Part shown: positions 1 through 8,291 of the stretch, piece by piece | How the letters are laid out: each line of letters opens with the position of its first letter | How positions within the stretch are numbered: position 1 is the stretch's first letter | DNA from: Clostridia bacterium | GTDB taxonomy: Bacteria > Bacillota > Clostridia > Oscillospirales > CAG-272 | Length of the DNA stretch: 33,655 nucleotides | Reading direction: 5' to 3' | NCBI GenBank assembly: GCA_017441005.1 | Contig: JAFSAM010000026.1 | Coordinates: 1-33,655, forward strand | Made by a program: the position numbers and the translations under genes | The notes under the pieces: model-generated | What the model was told of the DNA's origin: nothing | What the model saw: only the letters and a program-made list of their open reading frames with translations | Databases searched by the model: none

Positions 1-12
1 CTGAGCGACAAT

Positions 13-67
13 ATATCGAGCTTGAACGAAGTGAAAGCATATCGAGTCAACGAAGTTGACATATCGA
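13..67. repeat. ATATCGA-spaced hairpin array
   Basis: Three copies of ATATCGA (13-19, 39-45, 61-67) are separated by short spacers that can fold. The second spacer is a perfect palindrome, GTCAAC-GAA-GTTGAC (46-60). The first begins with GCTT and ends with AAGC (20-38). The unit is therefore a fixed linker alternating with variable hairpins. It may continue left of the window. The function is unknown; it looks like a small dispersed intergenic repeat rather than a CRISPR, because the spacers are self-complementary and shorter than CRISPR spacers. Confidence 0.6.
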
Positions 68-81
68 CAGAAAGAAAAAAC

Positions 82-123
82 AGAGCAAGAATAGAAGGTT
101 TTATATCCTTTTATCCTTGCTCT
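82..123 (-). terminator. Probable terminator downstream of the left secreted protein
   Basis: AGAGCAAG (82-89) pairs with CTTGCTCT (116-123). Read on the minus strand the hairpin is followed by a T-rich stretch (complement of 71-80). It lies about 130 bases beyond the stop codon of the minus-strand gene ending at 254. The 26-base loop is longer than usual, so it could also be an incidental inverted repeat. The bases between this element and position 253 contain a second inverted repeat (CTTAGCG 190-196 / CGCTAAG 214-220) and no gene that I can support. Confidence 0.45.
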
Positions 124-253
124 TTTCTGCTTGTATAAGGGTTTGGGCTTAGCCCATTTGTGTTTGACACGACAAACGCGATGCTCGCACTTAGCGACAT
201 TTTTTAAATTCTCCGCTAAGAGTATCACCCATATTATGCGTGTTTTTTGTTTG

Positions 254-3200
254 TTATTTTGCGATAAAAGTATAACCGTCAATAAGTTTTACCGTAGGGG
301 TCTCGTTTGTAAGACCTACTACCCTTACGTCAAGCGAAAGCGTATATTCCTTGCCCGCCACAAGTTCTATATCTCTGAGATCGATCAGCGAAAGATCGAC
401 ACGCGTTACGTGAACATCGCTTGTTTTTGAAGTCGGAACAGGCTTGTGAACGATTTTCTTGGTGCTTGTTCCGTCAGAAACGGTCACATTGACAGAAACG
501 ATCTGTCTGTTTGATGCCACCTTACCGCTAAGCTTGCCGTTTGGAATATCGTTCTCAAGATCAAGCTCCGTGACAAGAGTGTATTCGCCGTCGCTGTGTC
601 CCGTCGCAAGCTCGGGGACAGTTATCGGCACGTAGCCGTCTTTTAGGAGATAATCAAAATGATAAGTAAGCTCCATCCAGCTTGTATTGTTGTTTGTAAG
701 GCTGACCTTTGTTCCGTTTCCGCTCGTAACCGAGCAGTTGGGGATAGACCAGTTTGCACACTCAATGGTGGTTACCGTCTTTGCTGTCTTGTTTACACTT
801 ACAACAAGACGTGCGTGACCTGCTCCTGTAGAGGCATCATAATGAACTATCGCATCTCCCGGCATAAGAAGACTGTATGCCGCGTATACCTTTGAAGCAT
901 TGGCACTGTCGGCAACCATGGCATAAGTGCTGTTTCCATATTTTTCGTAATCATAAGAATAATCACCGACGGGTATTACTCCGCAATTGTTGCCCGGCAC
1001 CATATACTTGGTCTGAACAAGATTCTTATGGATCGGTCTGCCGTTCAGAACAGTATTCCAAGCAGTGATTACAGCAGTCGAGCAGTCAGACCCCGGGAAA
1101 TTCAAGTAATTCTCTCTTGCCGTCGCCTCATCGGAAGTAGAGTTTCCGCAAGAGGTGACGCCGGGAATCTTGGATATATCGAGAGTTCCTCCCGATATCA
1201 GATCGGAAAAGCTTTCCTTTTGTGAAAAATTGCTGTTTGTGTAAGGAATACCTTTATAGGTCTTACCCTTTTCAAAATAAAGATTGGTCGTAACCCCCGA
1301 AGCATCCTTAGGGTTATTTACCCAAAATGTTTCAGAAGGTGTCCATGTGAGATTCATTTGCGCTCTCATATAATCGACAACTCTTGTACGGTACCTGGTT
1401 GCATCCGCATAACTGTTTTCCACACTGTAGTTTTCGTGAACATCTATTACGTTTGTTTTGAGGAACGATCTTACCTCTGCCGACTCTACCGAATCTCCCT
1501 GTGCCGCAAGAAGGGCGATCTGATACGGATTTCTCGAAATTATATCTGAATAGAAATACGAGCTCTCACCGTTGCATTTCACCTTGACGTATGCTCTTGC
1601 AACAGTATCGATATTGAATCGGTTTATGGGAATATTCTTCATCGTGCAAGAATAGTAAACCGAATTCCCGTACTTGGTGTTTATATCATTGCTGTTCGGC
1701 GTAAGTATCGTCATACCGTACATCTGATCAAAATCGAGACAGCTTCTGTCCTCAACGAGGTCACCTCTTACGGCAATAACACCGTATTCCTCTACAGTCA
1801 CCTCACTCGAAGCTCCCTTGTTGAAGTTTGCAATAAAACGAAGTCCCTGCGTACTGCCCGAGGTCTGGATCTGTGCTCCGAATATTTCAACGGCAGGCTT
1901 TTCGTATACGTCAACCGTTGCCGTTCCATAGCTTTTTGTTCCGTAACGGTACGTTACTGTTTTCTGACCCGCAGAATACGTATCTCCGATAACCTTAAAT
2001 GCTGTATCGGTATCGGTATATTCGAGTGTAGCCTGATAGGTCTTGGTCGTATCGTATGCGTTTTTATAATCTATCTTCAGTTTAGCGCCCTTCATATTCA
2101 CACCCTGTCCGACAAAGGTATGACTTGCAGTAGGCATAGATACCACCGAGATTGAACTTACCCATTTTGAGGGATAGCGTATCTCGTCAAAGCCCTCGCT
2201 TACCGCAGAGGTAACAAAGCTGTCAAGGATCTTATTTGCTGAGCTTCCCGACGTTCTTGCAATAACGGTCGCTCCCGAAATATTGAAATTATATTCCGTT
2301 GCAGGATAATTCGCGCCTATGGGATAGCTCGTGCTGTTGAAGGTGAAATACTTATAGACCTTGGACGCGGTATCGTAAAAGCCGCCTCCGAAGATATTGA
2401 TATCAACGGTATGTCCCTCCGTCGCAAACTGCGCCTGTCCCGAGCCGTAGATGGGACTGCCCAGTCTTGCCGAGGAATAAACATTGATGGTAACATCACC
2501 GTCGATCTTTGTGGTGGCAGATTTGATCGGACCGCCGCATACTGCCCCCCTTATAACTCCGGCTTCGATGGATATAGAGATATTTCCCGTGTGGGTATAC
2601 GGAGTAGAGGTATCAAGTCCCCACTGGGCACCGCCGACGTAGTTATAATCACCCGATTTGATCACAACCTCGGTGTCTGCCATAAGACCCGTGTAACGTG
2701 AGCCTCCGACGACCGAAAGATAATCGGCATTCGAGGGAGAGGCCGCCGTCGGAGAACAGGTCAAGCCCTTACCCATAATAAGCTTATTACCGTTTCCGCA
2801 AATTACTCTGTCCTTGCCCGTGGTCTTGATCGTCATATTTTCAAAAACAGTGGGAGAATTCAAGCTGATCTGCGCGGGAAGTGCGATCTCGAGATATGCT
2901 CCGTTGGTCGCAGCGTAGTCTGTTCCGCCGTAAACACTTGTGATCTTCAGCACTTGGTCCGACGCAGGAAAGAAAAAGTCTCGTTGTCCGGAGCCGCTTC
3001 CATAGCAATCATTGATTCCTATAGTGACAGGACCGCAAATTACTATCGTTCCGCCTGTATCCGCAAGTATTTCAGCCGCCTGATAAAGCGAGGTACAAAG
3101 ATAATATTTGCCGCCTACTCCGGTCGACGTTTCACCAAGCAAATGTGCGGGAACGGTATACGGATCGAGAGGCTTTGCCGCCGAAGAGCCGTCACCGACC

Positions 3201-3349
3201 ACTCCGTCCGAGTCTGCGTTGTCGGATATGAACACTACATTTGACGAAGGTTCAACCGACTCTGCCGAGGCAGATGCACCGAGAACGGATATTGCGGCTA
3301 CAATCACCATAGTCGCCGCTAAGATCATATACTTCCAAAACTTTTTCAT
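254..3349 (-). CDS. Large secreted protein: beta-helix-like N-terminal half plus NlpC/P60-like Cys/His domain
   Basis: This 1031-residue protein begins with a signal peptide (MKKFWKY, hydrophobic core, ASASAES; about residues 1-30). The ATG at 3349 is chosen over a TTG 18 bases upstream because GGAGA lies 8 bases before it. Residues about 35-390 contain a motif (GDGSSAAKP) followed by Gly-rich, beta-strand-rich repeats typical of right-handed beta-helix surface proteins. A middle region (about 395-600) looks like beta-sandwich modules. The C-terminal part carries YKGIPY, then GSDCSTAV (Cys756) and PGDAIVHY...GAGHARLV (His845), spaced as in NlpC/P60 or CHAP-type cysteine peptidases. No sortase motif, dockerin or C-terminal membrane segment is seen, so it is probably released. 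The protein at 19018-23508 is a clear paralogue. Peptidase or amidase activity is inferred from the Cys/His pattern only; the substrate is unknown. Confidence 0.75.
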   Translation of the reverse strand: MKKFWKYMILAATMVIVAAISVLGASASAESVEPSSNVVFISDNADSDGVVGDGSSAAKPLDPYTVPAHLLGETSTGVGGKYYLCTSLYQAAEILADTGGTIVICGPVTIGINDCYGSGSGQRDFFFPASDQVLKITSVYGGTDYAATNGAYLEIALPAQISLNSPTVFENMTIKTTGKDRVICGNGNKLIMGKGLTCSPTAASPSNADYLSVVGGSRYTGLMADTEVVIKSGDYNYVGGAQWGLDTSTPYTHTGNISISIEAGVIRGAVCGGPIKSATTKIDGDVTINVYSSARLGSPIYGSGQAQFATEGHTVDINIFGGGFYDTASKVYKYFTFNSTSYPIGANYPATEYNFNISGATVIARTSGSSANKILDSFVTSAVSEGFDEIRYPSKWVSSISVVSMPTASHTFVGQGVNMKGAKLKIDYKNAYDTTKTYQATLEYTDTDTAFKVIGDTYSAGQKTVTYRYGTKSYGTATVDVYEKPAVEIFGAQIQTSGSTQGLRFIANFNKGASSEVTVEEYGVIAVRGDLVEDRSCLDFDQMYGMTILTPNSNDINTKYGNSVYYSCTMKNIPINRFNIDTVARAYVKVKCNGESSYFYSDIISRNPYQIALLAAQGDSVESAEVRSFLKTNVIDVHENYSVENSYADATRYRTRVVDYMRAQMNLTWTPSETFWVNNPKDASGVTTNLYFEKGKTYKGIPYTNSNFSQKESFSDLISGGTLDISKIPGVTSCGNSTSDEATARENYLNFPGSDCSTAVITAWNTVLNGRPIHKNLVQTKYMVPGNNCGVIPVGDYSYDYEKYGNSTYAMVADSANASKVYAAYSLLMPGDAIVHYDASTGAGHARLVVSVNKTAKTVTTIECANWSIPNCSVTSGNGTKVSLTNNNTSWMELTYHFDYLLKDGYVPITVPELATGHSDGEYTLVTELDLENDIPNGKLSGKVASNRQIVSVNVTVSDGTSTKKIVHKPVPTSKTSDVHVTRVDLSLIDLRDIELVAGKEYTLSLDVRVVGLTNETPTVKLIDGYTFIAK

Positions 3350-3388
3350 AGCTATTTCTCCACGCAATGTAAATATAATATTTTATTT

Positions 3389-3417
3389 ATTATATTATAC
3401 AATTAGGCTTTTGTCAA
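3389..3417 (-). promoter_or_regulatory. Sigma-A promoter of the left secreted protein
   Basis: On the minus strand TTGACA (3412-3417) is followed after 17 bases by TATAAT (3389-3394). Both boxes match the consensus exactly. A second TATAAT at 3394-3399 overlaps it but would give a spacer of only 12. The start codon is about 40 bases downstream. Confidence 0.85.
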
Positions 3418-3596
3418 TAAAACCACGGCACAGTTTTGTGTTTTTCGTAAAGAATTAACACTCAAACCAATCAAAACCAAAGATTGCGAAAAATCTTTTT
3501 CCTGCCCCCAGATGTACTCGGCGTGTTTAAACTTGTGCAAACTTGTCTTTCTCGCACTCTCCCCCAGCTTAGCCGGTGGTTTTCTTTAACCAAAAA
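3418..3596. other. Intergenic stretch without a supported gene
   Basis: Between the promoter at 3389-3417 and the terminator at 3597-3631 I see no gene. It contains a small hairpin, AAAGATT-GCGAAA-AATCTTT, followed by T residues on the plus strand (about 3479-3499), and pyrimidine-rich sequence (CTCTCCCCCAGC). The open frame from 3484 has no ribosome binding site and low-complexity content. Confidence 0.5.
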
Positions 3597-3631
3597 AGTC
3601 TGTATAAAACCAAAGCGGTTTCATACAGACT
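3597..3631 (-). terminator. Terminator of the AEC transporter gene
   Basis: AGTCTGTAT (3597-3605) pairs with ATACAGACT (3623-3631), and AAACC pairs with GGTTT inside. On the minus strand the stem is followed directly by TTTTTT. It lies 29 bases past the stop codon of the transporter gene. The outer and inner stem sequences resemble the terminator at 33269-33302. Confidence 0.85.
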
Positions 3632-3659
3632 CGATTATTCTTCTGATTAAAAAAGGTTC

Positions 3660-4649
3660 TTATACACCCAAAACCATTTGACCGATATACACCACAACCG
3701 GAAGTGTAAACACGGATACAGCCGTAGTCATACCTACACAGGTTGCCGCATATCCCGGCTCAATATCGTGGAGCTCGGCAAACATATTCGTAAGGCTTGC
3801 AGTGGGAAGTGCCGCCATAACGAGTGTAAACATAAGCATTTCATTGGAAAGAAGCCCTGTTGCCCATACCGCGAAAAACACCGCAAGTGGGAATACTATC
3901 AGCTTTACAAAACAAACGTAATATACTTTTGGGTCAAGAAGCAGCTTTTTGAGTGGATACGTGGATAATACTCCTCCCAAAACAAGCAACGAGACAGGAG
4001 TACAAAGACCGCCTATGTATTCGAGTGCGCTTATAACGCCCGTTAATTCACACGATTCGATTATTGACTTAAACTTAATGAAATAAAGCAAAGCGCCTAT
4101 TGCACAGGGAATAGTGCCATAATTAAAGATTATCTTCTTGGGGTTGAGCTTTATATCATCCCTGCCCCTGCCCAGGATCATCATACCGTATGTCCATGCA
4201 AACACGTGGAATATGATCGAGAAGAACGATGCCCATGCCTGCGCTTCATCAGGTGAAACGGCAGAGCCCTCTCCGCTGAACAGATTTTTTACGATCGGAA
4301 GACCGAAAAACATTACGTTTGCGAAAATAATGCTGTGCTCTGACAGCTTACGTGCGTTTTGCGGCTTCATAAAACGCATGGAAATATATCCCAATATTGA
4401 AGCCGAAATATGTACGCCAAGGCTTATAAGCAATAATATGCCGAGGTTTATATTGTTTTTTTCGTTCATATCGAGCTTGATCATTGACGAAACGATCAGC
4501 ACCGGCTGGGTCACGTGCAAAACAAGCTTTGAAAGCTTTTTGGAAAACTGTGCGTCTATAGTATCTTTTTTACGAAGGAAATATCCAACCATCATTACTA
4601 TAAACATACCGAGTGTCGTGTTGAGTACCGTAAGAATGTCAAATTTCAT
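3660..4649 (-). CDS. AEC-family (auxin efflux carrier-type) transporter
   Basis: This is a 329-residue integral membrane protein with about ten hydrophobic segments, the usual size for the AEC family. The N-terminal helix (VLNTTLGMFIVMMVGYFLRKK) and the conserved Asn/Pro-containing helices, such as QPVLIVSSM and the late segment with LPTASLTNMFAE, match bacterial AEC permeases. Bacterial members export or import small carboxylates such as malate; the substrate cannot be read from the sequence. The start lies 10 bases after the stop of the upstream DNA glycosylase gene, so the two are probably cotranscribed, although the nearest GAGG is about 15 bases from the ATG and translation may be coupled. 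A strong terminator follows at 3597-3631. Confidence 0.85.
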   Translation of the reverse strand: MKFDILTVLNTTLGMFIVMMVGYFLRKKDTIDAQFSKKLSKLVLHVTQPVLIVSSMIKLDMNEKNNINLGILLLISLGVHISASILGYISMRFMKPQNARKLSEHSIIFANVMFFGLPIVKNLFSGEGSAVSPDEAQAWASFFSIIFHVFAWTYGMMILGRGRDDIKLNPKKIIFNYGTIPCAIGALLYFIKFKSIIESCELTGVISALEYIGGLCTPVSLLVLGGVLSTYPLKKLLLDPKVYYVCFVKLIVFPLAVFFAVWATGLLSNEMLMFTLVMAALPTASLTNMFAELHDIEPGYAATCVGMTTAVSVFTLPVVVYIGQMVLGV

Positions 4650-4659
4650 AGCTTATATT

Positions 4660-5235
4660 TTACACCTCATCTAATTTTTTCTTGATCTTTTTCATATCTA
4701 CCAGCATATCTTCTTTTCTTCTCGGATCGCGGAGAAGTGCTGCCGGATGAAATACGGCGCATATAGTAAAGCCGTTCTTTTCAAAAAATATGCCGTGCTC
4801 CTTTGTGATCATAAAGTCCTCTTTGATCAGCCTTTTTGCAGCAATTCTCCCTAAACAGACTATGATCTTCGGCTTGATAAGCCGCACCTGCTCGCGCAGA
4901 TAATCTATACAAAGATCTTGCTCTTCTTCCTTAGGGTCGCGGTTTTTCGGTGGGCGGCATTTTAGCATATTAGCAATAAATACTCTCTCTCTGTCGATGT
5001 CTACCGCATACAAAAATTTGTCGAGCAGCTTACCTGCCGCCCCAACAAACGGTATTCCCGACAGGTCCTCTTTTTCTCCGGGAGCTTCACCTATAAACAT
5101 TAGATCGGCACTTCGATTCCCCGATCCAAACACAACGTTAGTTCTCGTTTCGCATAGTGGGCATTTCCTGCAATTTTTGCAAGTCTCTTCGAGCTCTGAC
5201 CACTTTCTGTCGAGCTCTTCCTGTTTACCATCCAT
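4660..5235 (-). CDS. Uracil-DNA glycosylase, family 4 (Fe-S type)
   Basis: This 191-residue protein removes uracil from DNA at the start of base-excision repair. It has the family 4 (UDGa-like) signature: CKNCRKCPLCETRTNVVFG near the N-terminus, GEAPGE at 49-54, FVGAAGKLLD, ANMLKCRPP, and the late FHPAALLRDP motif. The likely [4Fe-4S] ligands are Cys22, Cys25, Cys93 and Cys109, spaced as in the Thermus family 4 enzyme. Extra cysteines at 19 and 28 make alternative ligand choices possible. Length is normal for the family. It lies 40 bases after the MecA-like gene and 10 bases before the AEC transporter on the same strand, consistent with one transcript. Confidence 0.92.
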   Translation of the reverse strand: MDGKQEELDRKWSELEETCKNCRKCPLCETRTNVVFGSGNRSADLMFIGEAPGEKEDLSGIPFVGAAGKLLDKFLYAVDIDRERVFIANMLKCRPPKNRDPKEEEQDLCIDYLREQVRLIKPKIIVCLGRIAAKRLIKEDFMITKEHGIFFEKNGFTICAVFHPAALLRDPRRKEDMLVDMKKIKKKLDEV

Positions 5236-5275
5236 TTTTTGTGTCCTTTATTATAAAAAATTCTGTTAATATAAC

Positions 5276-5902
5276 TCAAAGTCCTCCCGCAAGTTTGACC
5301 GCATCCTTATCGATTATGGCACTTGCGTGCTCGGATATGTAAAGCATAGCTTCCTTGTTTCCCATCTTTTTCCCATACTCGGCAGCAAGGTCGCTCTTAT
5401 TCGGATATCTTTTTTTCTTGTATCTTGCATCCTGAATGACCTCTTCCTGAAGCACAAGAAAATAACTGTCCCTACACTCCTTTTGTATATAAAGCTTACT
5501 GTCAAAAGCGTATCCGCTTTTTTTCAGAACGAAACAAGCAGTCAGTACGTCGTCTAAAGAAGCAAAGCTATACACACAATACTCCCTTTGGGTCTTTAGG
5601 GCTCGAATCTTGTCTTTATCTCTGTCCTTATCCTTGTTCGGGCGTCTGTACGGCTCATCAAAGCTCCTTGTCAGATACACCTCACACCCTCCGTCCTTTG
5701 ACGGATAAACCTGAATAAACAATCTTCCGCTCGTACTGTCAAATCCCGTTTTCGCCTTTACATCATCAAGTATTTCCGAAAATGTGCTGCGAACATCTTT
5801 TTTCTCAAAAGTAAGCATTTCTTCCGATATGCGGTATACCACCATATCGTCGGGAGTAAGCATTATTTTAAGTTTTGATTCGTTGATCGGTATAATTTCC
5901 AT
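5276..5902 (-). CDS. MecA/YpbH-like adaptor protein for ClpC
   Basis: The 208-residue protein resembles MecA adaptors, which bring substrates to the ClpCP protease. The N-terminal domain (MEIIPINESKLKIMLTPDDM...) and C-terminal domain (YCVYSFASLDDVLTACFVLK..., then DSKLYIQKECRDSYFLVL) are joined by a charged linker rich in Lys, Asp and Arg (NKDKDRDKDK) near residues 90-100. This layout and length fit Bacillus MecA (about 218 residues). The substrate is not predictable. It appears to be the first gene of a minus-strand unit with the uracil-DNA glycosylase and AEC transporter. The ribosome site is weak (AGGTG about 15 bases before the ATG). Confidence 0.8.
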   Translation of the reverse strand: MEIIPINESKLKIMLTPDDMVVYRISEEMLTFEKKDVRSTFSEILDDVKAKTGFDSTSGRLFIQVYPSKDGGCEVYLTRSFDEPYRRPNKDKDRDKDKIRALKTQREYCVYSFASLDDVLTACFVLKKSGYAFDSKLYIQKECRDSYFLVLQEEVIQDARYKKKRYPNKSDLAAEYGKKMGNKEAMLYISEHASAIIDKDAVKLAGGL

Positions 5903-5942
5903 AAGTCTTGAAAAGCACCTGCCTTAACGCATATTGATACAC

Positions 5943-6001
5943 GGTATCTTTTTTTCGTATGTCTTCCGTCAAAAACAAAAGATACCACTACAATCATTAT
6001 A
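5943..6001 (-). promoter_or_regulatory. Possible promoter and leader hairpin of the mecA-like gene
   Basis: A perfect minus-strand TATAAT lies at 5996-6001, but no good -35 box is seen 17 bases upstream of it. Just downstream in the leader, GGTATCTTTT (5943-5952) and AAAAGATACC (5977-5986) form a perfect 10-base inverted repeat with a 24-base loop. The repeat may fold in the 5' leader or be a protein-binding site. Confidence 0.4.
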
Positions 6002-6067
6002 CGTGAGTCGAACTGAAAAAGTAACTGCAAAGATTATGGAAATTTGGGAAAAAGGCGGAAATTGCTC

Positions 6068-7021
6068 TTAAAATTCGTTCTTGAGAGATCTTGTAAATAA
6101 ATTCTGCAAAGTCTTGTCAAGATCTGCTCCGTCATAAAGCACCTTATATACTGCCTCACATATAGGCAGATCAACATTATGCTTTTCTGCCAATTTGAGA
6201 ATTGCCTTTACTGTATAATATCCCTCGGCAAGGCTGGTATACTGTTCCCCCTTTGCAAAAAGCTCCCCGTACATTCTGTTGTGACTGAACTTCGAGAAGA
6301 GGGTAGCTTCATAGTCGCCGAGATGGCAAAGTCCGTAAGCGGATATTTCGTTTCCGCCGAGTGCATCTATAAGACGTGCGATTTCACGTGTTCCTCTCGC
6401 CATAAGCGGACCTTTCAAAGAAGACAGTCCCTTGCCGTCAAGCATACCTGCAGCAATTCCTATCACGTTCTTTGCGGCGGCTCCTATTTCGTTTCCGATC
6501 AGATCTGTGCCGAAATAAAAACGTATAAGCTCGCTGGAAAAGCTTGAGATCAGATAGTTTTTGTAGTCGGTATCGTCGCTGTCGATCACCATACAGTTAG
6601 GTATTCCCTTTGTAAACTCCTCAACGTGACCGGGGCCGATCCAAGCGGCTATTCTTGTTTTGGGTGACGTCGCCTCGCGCACTACCTCGGAAAGCCTCAT
6701 ACCGGTAGATATCTCGATTCCCTTCATACAGAGAATGTAATCCTTCTCCGATGCGCCGTAGCCTTGAAGCTCCTTCATAAGTCCTCTGACAGCCTGCGAC
6801 GGAATGGATATTACAATCGTTTCATTTTTCGCCGCTTCGTCAAGACTGTCTGTAACATTGATTCTTTCACCGAAATCAACGACTCCGTTGGTCCTGGTCT
6901 CCATTATTTTATGTATCTGTGCCATATCGTTTCCGTAAAGAGTTACGTTGTGACCGATCCTGTCAAGATACCAGGCTATACAAGAGCCCCATCTTCCGCA
7001 ACCGATGACAGTTATATCCAT
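6068..7021 (-). CDS. gpsA: NAD(P)-dependent glycerol-3-phosphate dehydrogenase-like protein
   Basis: The protein (317 residues) belongs to the GpsA family, which reduces dihydroxyacetone phosphate to sn-glycerol-3-phosphate for phospholipid synthesis. The start at 7021 is supported by GGAGG five bases upstream; an in-frame ATG at 7042 has no such site. An N-terminal Rossmann motif (GCGRWGSC, residues 7-14) is followed by CMKGIE with Lys100 and by AAAKNVIGIAAG with Lys184, the family's catalytic lysine region, then ARGTREIARL and the GLCHLGDYEAT motif. The sequence is divergent from textbook GpsA: GCGRWG in place of GAGSWG, and CHLGDYEATL in place of the usual AGLGDL-type motif. It may therefore be a second GpsA-like enzyme, and the symbol is a family assignment. 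It has its own promoter. Confidence 0.8.
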   Translation of the reverse strand: MDITVIGCGRWGSCIAWYLDRIGHNVTLYGNDMAQIHKIMETRTNGVVDFGERINVTDSLDEAAKNETIVISIPSQAVRGLMKELQGYGASEKDYILCMKGIEISTGMRLSEVVREATSPKTRIAAWIGPGHVEEFTKGIPNCMVIDSDDTDYKNYLISSFSSELIRFYFGTDLIGNEIGAAAKNVIGIAAGMLDGKGLSSLKGPLMARGTREIARLIDALGGNEISAYGLCHLGDYEATLFSKFSHNRMYGELFAKGEQYTSLAEGYYTVKAILKLAEKHNVDLPICEAVYKVLYDGADLDKTLQNLFTRSLKNEF

Positions 7022-7099
7022 ATCTTCCTCCAAGTAATGCAAAATCAGCTTTTTTGCTGACTGTTATCGTTTCTAATTTCAAATACCCGAATAAATGAC

Positions 7100-7128
7100 A
7101 TTCTATCACATTAATCGATCAATGTCAA
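7100..7128 (-). promoter_or_regulatory. Sigma-A promoter of the gpsA-like gene
   Basis: On the minus strand TTGACA (7123-7128) is followed after 17 bases by TAGAAT (7100-7105). The start codon is about 80 bases downstream. An inverted repeat (TGACATT/AATGTCA, about 7096-7128) surrounds the promoter and could be an operator; this is inference. Confidence 0.8.
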
Positions 7129-7156
7129 TATATGAGTTTTGAGATGATAAAAAGGA

Positions 7157-8278
7157 TTACGCTCTGTATACGACCTTGCCGTCGACAATAGTCATATAGC
7201 TCTTCGCACCAACATCTGTGAGAGGATCCATAGTCCAGATCACTATATCGGCGTCCTTACCCTTTTCAAGACTGCCCACTCTGTCGTTTATTCCTAAAAT
7301 CTTAGCGGGATTGACAGTAATAGCACGCCAAGCCGCCTCGTAATCAAGCCCTTCGGCAACCGAAAGACCCGCACAAAGGGGGAGGATCGATATCGGAATT
7401 ACACAGCAGTCGGTTACAAGGCATATTTCAACGCCCGCCTTGTGAAGTATTCCCGGTGTCTTAAAGCTTTTTTGTGCAAGCTCGACCTTCGATTTTCTGC
7501 CGAAAAGAGGTCCGAGAAGTGCGGGATATCCCGATTCCTCAACGACCTCGGCAATACCGGCACCGTCTGTGCAGTGGTCTAAAGTCATTTTTAAATCAAA
7601 TTCTTTTGCTATTCTGATCGCCGTAAGAATATCGTCAGCCTGATGGCAGTGCGCTTTGAGGGGGATCTCCCTTCTCATTACGGGAATCATCGCCTCAAGC
7701 TTCATATCAAATTTATGATCCTTCCCCATCTCATCCTCCTCTGCATATTTCTTTGCCTTAAAGAGGAATTCTCTGAGCACCGCAGCCGTACCCATACGTG
7801 TTGCCGGGCTCTTCGACTTGCTTCCGTATACCTTTTTCGGGTTTTCACCGAAAGCACACTTCATTGCCATATCCTGCTTGATTATCATCTTGTCAACATT
7901 TGTACCGTAAAGCTTGATTACCGAAAACGTACCGCCGATAACATTTGCGGATCCGGGACCCGTACAAGCGGAGGTAACACCCGCCTTTAATCCGTCCTCA
8001 AAATCGGGATCGCAGGGATCAATGTTATCTATACCGCGGAGGTGGGGAGTCAAAGGATCGACGTTCTCATTTGTTCCGATGATTCCGATGTGCGTGTGTG
8101 CATCAATACACCCGGGAGTCACAAGTCTGCCTTCGGCATCGATGATCTCACAGCCTTCGGGGGCAATTATATTTTCTCCCACCTCGGCTATTTTGCCGTT
8201 TTCATCGACAAGTATACTTCCGTTTTGTATATCGCAGCCCGCCATAGTCTTTATATAAGCATTTTTTATAAACAACAT
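7157..8278 (-). CDS. Amidohydrolase, imidazolonepropionase-like (copy 2)
   Basis: This 373-residue metal-dependent amidohydrolase has the composite-domain layout of the superfamily: a small beta domain (residues 1-55), the HTH metal motif at DAHTHIG (His61, His63), KAHCHQADD (His210, His212), TLDHCTDG (His235) and a C-terminal VGSLEKGKDADIVIW. The ATG at 8278 is preferred over a GTG nine bases upstream because it aligns with the start of the paralogue. The closest general group is imidazolonepropionase-related amidohydrolases of unknown substrate. The gene lies 13 bases after the stop of a very similar gene (8292-9437), so the pair is one transcription unit derived from tandem duplication. 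No histidine-degradation genes are nearby, so imidazolonepropionase activity itself is not supported. Confidence 0.85.
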   Translation of the reverse strand: MLFIKNAYIKTMAGCDIQNGSILVDENGKIAEVGENIIAPEGCEIIDAEGRLVTPGCIDAHTHIGIIGTNENVDPLTPHLRGIDNIDPCDPDFEDGLKAGVTSACTGPGSANVIGGTFSVIKLYGTNVDKMIIKQDMAMKCAFGENPKKVYGSKSKSPATRMGTAAVLREFLFKAKKYAEEDEMGKDHKFDMKLEAMIPVMRREIPLKAHCHQADDILTAIRIAKEFDLKMTLDHCTDGAGIAEVVEESGYPALLGPLFGRKSKVELAQKSFKTPGILHKAGVEICLVTDCCVIPISILPLCAGLSVAEGLDYEAAWRAITVNPAKILGINDRVGSLEKGKDADIVIWTMDPLTDVGAKSYMTIVDGKVVYRA

Positions 8279-8291
8279 AACTTTCACCGCC

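Noticed and set aside
13..67. CRISPR array
   Set aside because: The repeats are only seven bases, spacers are self-complementary and short, and no cas genes are present.
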